From Lenisia limosa (taxonomy: Eukaryota; Breviatea): a stretch of 64,000 bases of DNA. This document shows, one piece after another, positions 63,210 through 64,000 of the stretch. The position numbers and the translations under genes were made by a program. Each line of letters begins with the position of its first letter. The first letter of the stretch is position 1. The stretch lies in contig LPNZ01008925.1 of assembly GCA_001655205.1 (NCBI GenBank), positions 1 through 64,000 on the forward strand. Direction: 5' to 3'. The notes under the pieces were generated by a model that searched no databases, was not told the origin of the DNA, and saw only the letters and a program-made list of their open reading frames with translations.

Positions 63210-64000
63210 TCACAAAGACACAGCGATCAAATTCACTCCCGATGCTAGTTTTTCTTCAATTTCACAAAAAATTTTATATCTTATGTGAGGAAACCCATAA
63301 AACGGTTTGCACTTCAAGTGCCCAGATCACCCGCCGCGTCACCACAGAAGTAATCACCATCCCGCCGCCTCGCTCTAGTCTGTTTACCCGCCGCCCCGCT
63401 CCAGAAGAGATCACCCTCCCTCCAGTCCGTCCCCGTTCACTCCGCCGCCGCTCTCCTACGTATCTTTTTTATCTTTGTTTTTAAACATTTTTTGTCCTTT
63501 CAAAAAAGGTCGTTTATTGTTATTTCAAAATGTCGTTAACTGAGTGTTTTTCGATAAATACATTTCTTTTCCTTTCAAAAGTCGTCTCACCGGTCTATGA
63601 CACCTGCTATCGTCTCCGGGTCTGATCCTCAGTTTGTTGTCACCTTCGTCCCCGAGTCCCATCTCCCCTTCGATGTCTCCCTCTCTGTCTCCGGAGCGCC
63701 CTAAGCTCGACCGCCGCCGTCGTCGCCCACACACTCCGCTCGACTTCGACTTCNNNNNNNNNNGCCGCCCCCGTCATCTCCAGTGCTCTGACTATGGATC
63801 CCGTCATTACCTTCCGCGGCCATGTCTGCCCTTCCCAGGGCCTTCTGCCTTGGTCACGCTTCCAGGACAGCGGAAGCTCACAGCCACCGGCTCCATTTGA
63901 GCCTAATGAGGGACCACATCCCCCACCCTATCAAGAACGAGAAGTGCTATGCCAACCACACCTTACCCCCTGACATGAAGAAGGGCCTGGGAAGCAAGCG
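63210..64000. other. GC-rich unassigned segment at the window end
   Basis: From about 63320 the DNA is rich in CCGCC, CTCC and GTC triplets, unlike the AT-rich spacers elsewhere. It contains an N gap (63754-63763). Plus-strand frames are Pro/Ser/Arg-rich; one near 63770-63965 has MDPVITFRGHVCPSQGLLPW, another open to the window end reads LMRDHIPHPIKNEKCYANHT. I recognise neither and see no normal short introns. It could be the start of another gene, a transposon, or a misjoined contig. Confidence 0.4.

Overview
This is nuclear DNA from an intron-rich, gene-dense unicellular eukaryote. Genes lie on both strands a few hundred bases apart, and nearly all are cut by many very short introns, mostly about 30-60 nt, with GT..AG ends and a branch-point-like TRAC a few bases before the acceptor. 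The standard genetic code fits every gene read. A gamete fusogen (HAP2), a FAM227-like protein and a centriolar-type coiled-coil protein suggest a flagellated protist with a sexual cycle. An HscB co-chaperone implies iron-sulfur cluster assembly in a mitochondrion or related organelle. The sequence does not let me name the lineage. It is a draft assembly with ten N gaps, several at poly-C/G runs.

Layout: 1-249 3' end of an ankyrin gene (+); 360-3934 NVL/Rix7 AAA ATPase (-); 4235-8210 HAP2/GCS1 (+); 9578-10115 proline-rich unknown (-); 10984-12495 ankyrin protein with about one repeat per exon (+); 12778-16925 histidyl-tRNA synthetase with a long N-terminal extension (-); 17166-20178 eIF4E-binding (4E-T/GIGYF-like) candidate (+); 20662-21782 VAP (+); 22602-23651 FSH1-type hydrolase (+); 23721-26717 FHA/polyQ protein (-); 26834-27226 small membrane protein (-); 27814-32932 coiled-coil protein (+); 33134-33998 Cgi121/TPRKB (-); 34866-36229 SURP-domain splicing factor (+); 36333-45179 giant subtilisin/EGF membrane protein (-); 46133-47903 HscB (+); 48437-50781 CCCH/RRM protein (-); 51291-54163 PNUTS-like protein (-); 54979-58352 FAM227-like protein (-); 59115-62867 C-terminal part of exportin-7 (-); 63137-63209 tRNA-Pro (-); 63210-64000 GC-rich unassigned DNA.

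Most genes are housekeeping: ribosome biogenesis (NVL), translation (HisRS, tRNA-Pro, eIF4E binder), tRNA t6A modification (Cgi121), splicing and RNA binding (SURP, CCCH/RRM), transport (exportin-7), ER contacts (VAP) and Fe-S assembly (HscB). They show no operon logic. The more notable items are HAP2 with a long structured cytoplasmic tail, HisRS fused to a lyase-like region, a large surface subtilase, an FHA protein of unusual architecture, and evidence of intron evolution: a TIR element family sitting in introns, a tandem duplication over a splice site, and exon-per-repeat ankyrins.
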